From Zeus faber (taxonomy: Eukaryota; Chordata; Actinopteri; Zeiformes; Zeidae): a stretch of 64,000 nt of DNA. Location: contig OY482848.1 of assembly GCA_960531495.1 (NCBI GenBank), positions 16,774,897-16,838,896 on the forward strand. Direction: 5' to 3'. Positions within the stretch are counted from its first letter, which is position 1; each line of letters opens with the position of its first letter. This document shows positions 62,001-64,000 of this stretch, piece by piece. The notes under the pieces are model-generated. The model was not told the origin of the DNA. It did no database searches and saw only the letters and a program-made list of their open reading frames with translations. A program made the position numbers and the translations under genes.

Positions 62001-63351
62001 AACAACATCTTATTACCACCGTCATATTACTGTTAGAAAGCCATGCTTATTTTCTGTATGATGTCAGGTGATAAGCTGAAATAGAAACCTCTGCCTTTGA
62101 TCAACGCTTCCATCCCATCCCGCAGTAGTATTTTCAGGTCATTACTTACCTCCAATTTTAAACGTCAGCCCCCAAAATATTTTCATATGTGAAAATCAAA
62201 GTAGGCTTTAGTTAAACTAAGAAATGAAAACATCTCTCCCTCTCCCTTATTCTCCATTTTCAAAAGACAGACACATGCAAAACTTTGATCAGTGGAAATC
62301 CAATAGCTTGGTGTAATCACAACCAAGGTTTACTTCTAACCAGCCTTAATCTGACAAGGTAGTGCTGTAGTCACACGTTAATTATCTTAAGCCTTTATTG
62401 TGTTAAAAAAAAAAACTCCCCTGACCCCACCGTCCCAGACAGGCCGTATATATCACAGAAACCCTGTATGGCTCTTTACATGCGAACACACGCTATGGAA
62501 TATGGAGCCGGGGGTCTGTTTCTCCTTTACCATGCATTCTCCTGATTTAATCTGCAACGAAGCCCCAAAATGGCCCCCTGATTGCAGTCTTTAGTAACGT
62601 CAGAGCCAATCAAACAAACCGAGGAAGTACCGTTTCCCTCAAATTAACTCAAGGGAAAGGGAAGCAAGAGCAAATGGAAAAAAGAAGGGAATACGCCATG
62701 CCTCCGTCCTCATTCCCGGTACATGCTGGGGTAATTTTCTGGCGGTAAGGGTTCAGCGACTCATAATTTGAGTGACTAAGGCGTAGAAACAACACAACCG
62801 TCTGCAGGGGCGAGGGGGCATCGGTTAGCGCCAAGGTCTGGAAAGACGAGTGAAATCCAAGCCCCGCCGTCTCGCCACTCAGCGCAAATGGACACTGACA
62901 TTGTCTAGATAATTCATCTAAACAGTCAGTCTCTTTGGGTTAACCAGAGCCAAGCCTTCCAGAAAGGGCCTGTGACTCAGGTTCTCCCATTTGAAACAAT
63001 ACCAAAACCATTACAGCGCGATAAAAATCAGGCCTTTTTTTTTTTTTTTTTTTTTCTACGTAAAATCTTTTTTTTGTTTTTGTTTTTTCTACCGCAGATC
63101 TTCAGGTGTCTGCCGTCATGAATTGAGATGGTTCGTGACACAATGATTTGCACATGTTCGTACCAATGTCTGAATCAGCCGTTGATTTGTGGTCTGCGCC
63201 CCATCCCCACCCCCAACCAACAAGTGCTTTTTTTTTTTTCTTTTCTTCCCCTCCCCCGCAGCAGAGTCTTGAACGGTTACGAATCCAAATGTCTGTCTAT
63301 TGTCTTCAAAATGCAACAGACAACAAATTCATTGGTGGGACAGATTTCGAG

Positions 63352-63400
63352 CAGGCCTATTCAACTGGCGGCCTGCGGGCCAAATGTGGGCCCCCAAATT
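63352..63400. mobile_element. hAT-like terminal fragment
   Basis: CAGGCCTATTCAACTGGCGG followed by CCTGCGGGCCAAATGTGGGC resembles the ends of abundant hAT-type non-autonomous elements (CAG... TTCAACTGGCGGCCCGCGGGCC). Only one end is seen. Confidence 0.4.
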
Positions 63401-64000
63401 AATTTGCTGGTCCTTTGAATAAATGTGAAGGGTTAACAGTGAACTGTAATAACGTTCATTTCAGAAATTCCTGTCGGGCTTAAACGAACCAACAACCATG
63501 TGCCAACGCAGAAGCAGTGCGCATTTAAAAATATTACACCTAGGAGAATATTATCTAGAAATGCATTTTTTGTAAATTGGATGAAGATAATTATTATTAT
63601 TATTTTTTTTTTTTTAAGTGTTGCTTCACTCAACAATGAAAGTTGTTTGCTGAATTTGTCAGGCCCCTAAGCCGGTACCAGGTTGAAAATCTGTCCCCCA
63701 TCAGAATGCAGTCAAACAGTCCTGATTTAGACCACTCACTCGTATTTTTAGCAAAAGGGAATGGTATACCATTATTTTCGAATAGTAACTATTATATTTT
63801 GAAATACTCCCGTTGAAAATGCCCCGGATGATTGTTTTCTTGCGTCGTCTTTGAGAGAAAACAATGTTTTAATCATCCCAAATAAATTCCAGCAATTCCT
63901 TATTTGAGGGTGTTTTTGATGAGGTAAACTTAGTCTCTCAATTGGTTTAATTAAATAAGAGTTCATTAAATAATATGTACAAACTGATAACAACAGATAG

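Larger units (their letters stand above)
61176..64000 (+). other. lrba intron 19 (incomplete)
   Basis: 2.8 kb running off the edge. It has a LINE-tail signature ACTTTATTAATCCCCGGGGG at 61,732-61,751, (AT)19 at 61,961-61,998 and long poly(T) runs (~63,034-63,055; ~63,227-63,239). A hAT-TIR-like stretch lies at 63,352-63,400. AG sites near 63,098 and 63,261 were tested as acceptors for the next lrba exon and lead to stops. Confidence 0.6.

Noticed and set aside
63080..63130. Candidate next lrba exon after the AG at 63,098
   Set aside because: Joined in phase it reads only a few residues before a stop and does not match the expected QILKVIATLLR.
63255..63300. Alternative next lrba exon after CCCCCGCAG
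   Set aside because: In the required phase it hits TGA within four codons.

Overview
This is a window of vertebrate nuclear DNA, almost certainly from a ray-finned (teleost, probably percomorph-like) fish. Three spliced genes with GT-AG introns can be read by hand: sh3d19 (+ strand), rps3a (- strand) and the first ~800 codons of lrba (+ strand). The same SH3D19-RPS3A-LRBA gene order is known from human chromosome 4q31. Fish-typical content includes a decayed Tc1-like transposon, several MITE-like elements with terminal inverted repeats, LINE 3' tails, a Gypsy-derived foldback element, and very many long (GT)n, (CA)n and (AT)n microsatellites.

Layout. 1-3,089: repeats (an interspersed repeat, then a broken Tc1-like element carrying a nested insertion with a 64-bp tandem repeat) and the probable sh3d19 upstream region. 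About 3,090-13,780: sh3d19, reconstructed as 21 coding exons (about 1,062 aa, five SH3 domains). Exon 1 is only a phase-consistent guess; exons 2-21 join without a stop. 14,300-19,490: rps3a on the - strand, six exons, 266 aa, tail-to-tail with sh3d19. 19,490-22,580: intergenic, ending in the GC/CpG-rich lrba promoter, which is head-to-head with rps3a. 22,581-64,000: lrba, 19 coding exons (801 codons) and a 19.4-kb first intron. The gene runs off the right edge before its BEACH and WD40 exons.

The genes do not form a pathway. Rps3a is a 40S ribosomal protein (eS1) with housekeeping promoter features: a 5' TOP-like tract, a CTCGCGAGAT motif and CCAAT. Sh3d19 is a multi-SH3 adaptor of membrane traffic and ADAM shedding. 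Lrba is a BEACH-family vesicle-trafficking scaffold.

I found no sign of a new multi-gene system. The points most worth checking are UG and CA microsatellites abutting splice sites of lrba and sh3d19 exons, a ~1.1-kb imperfect palindrome in lrba intron 13 that carries Gypsy integrase-tail sequence in both arms, a LINE tail nested in a MITE in lrba intron 9, and the tandem-repeat insertion inside the Tc1 relic.
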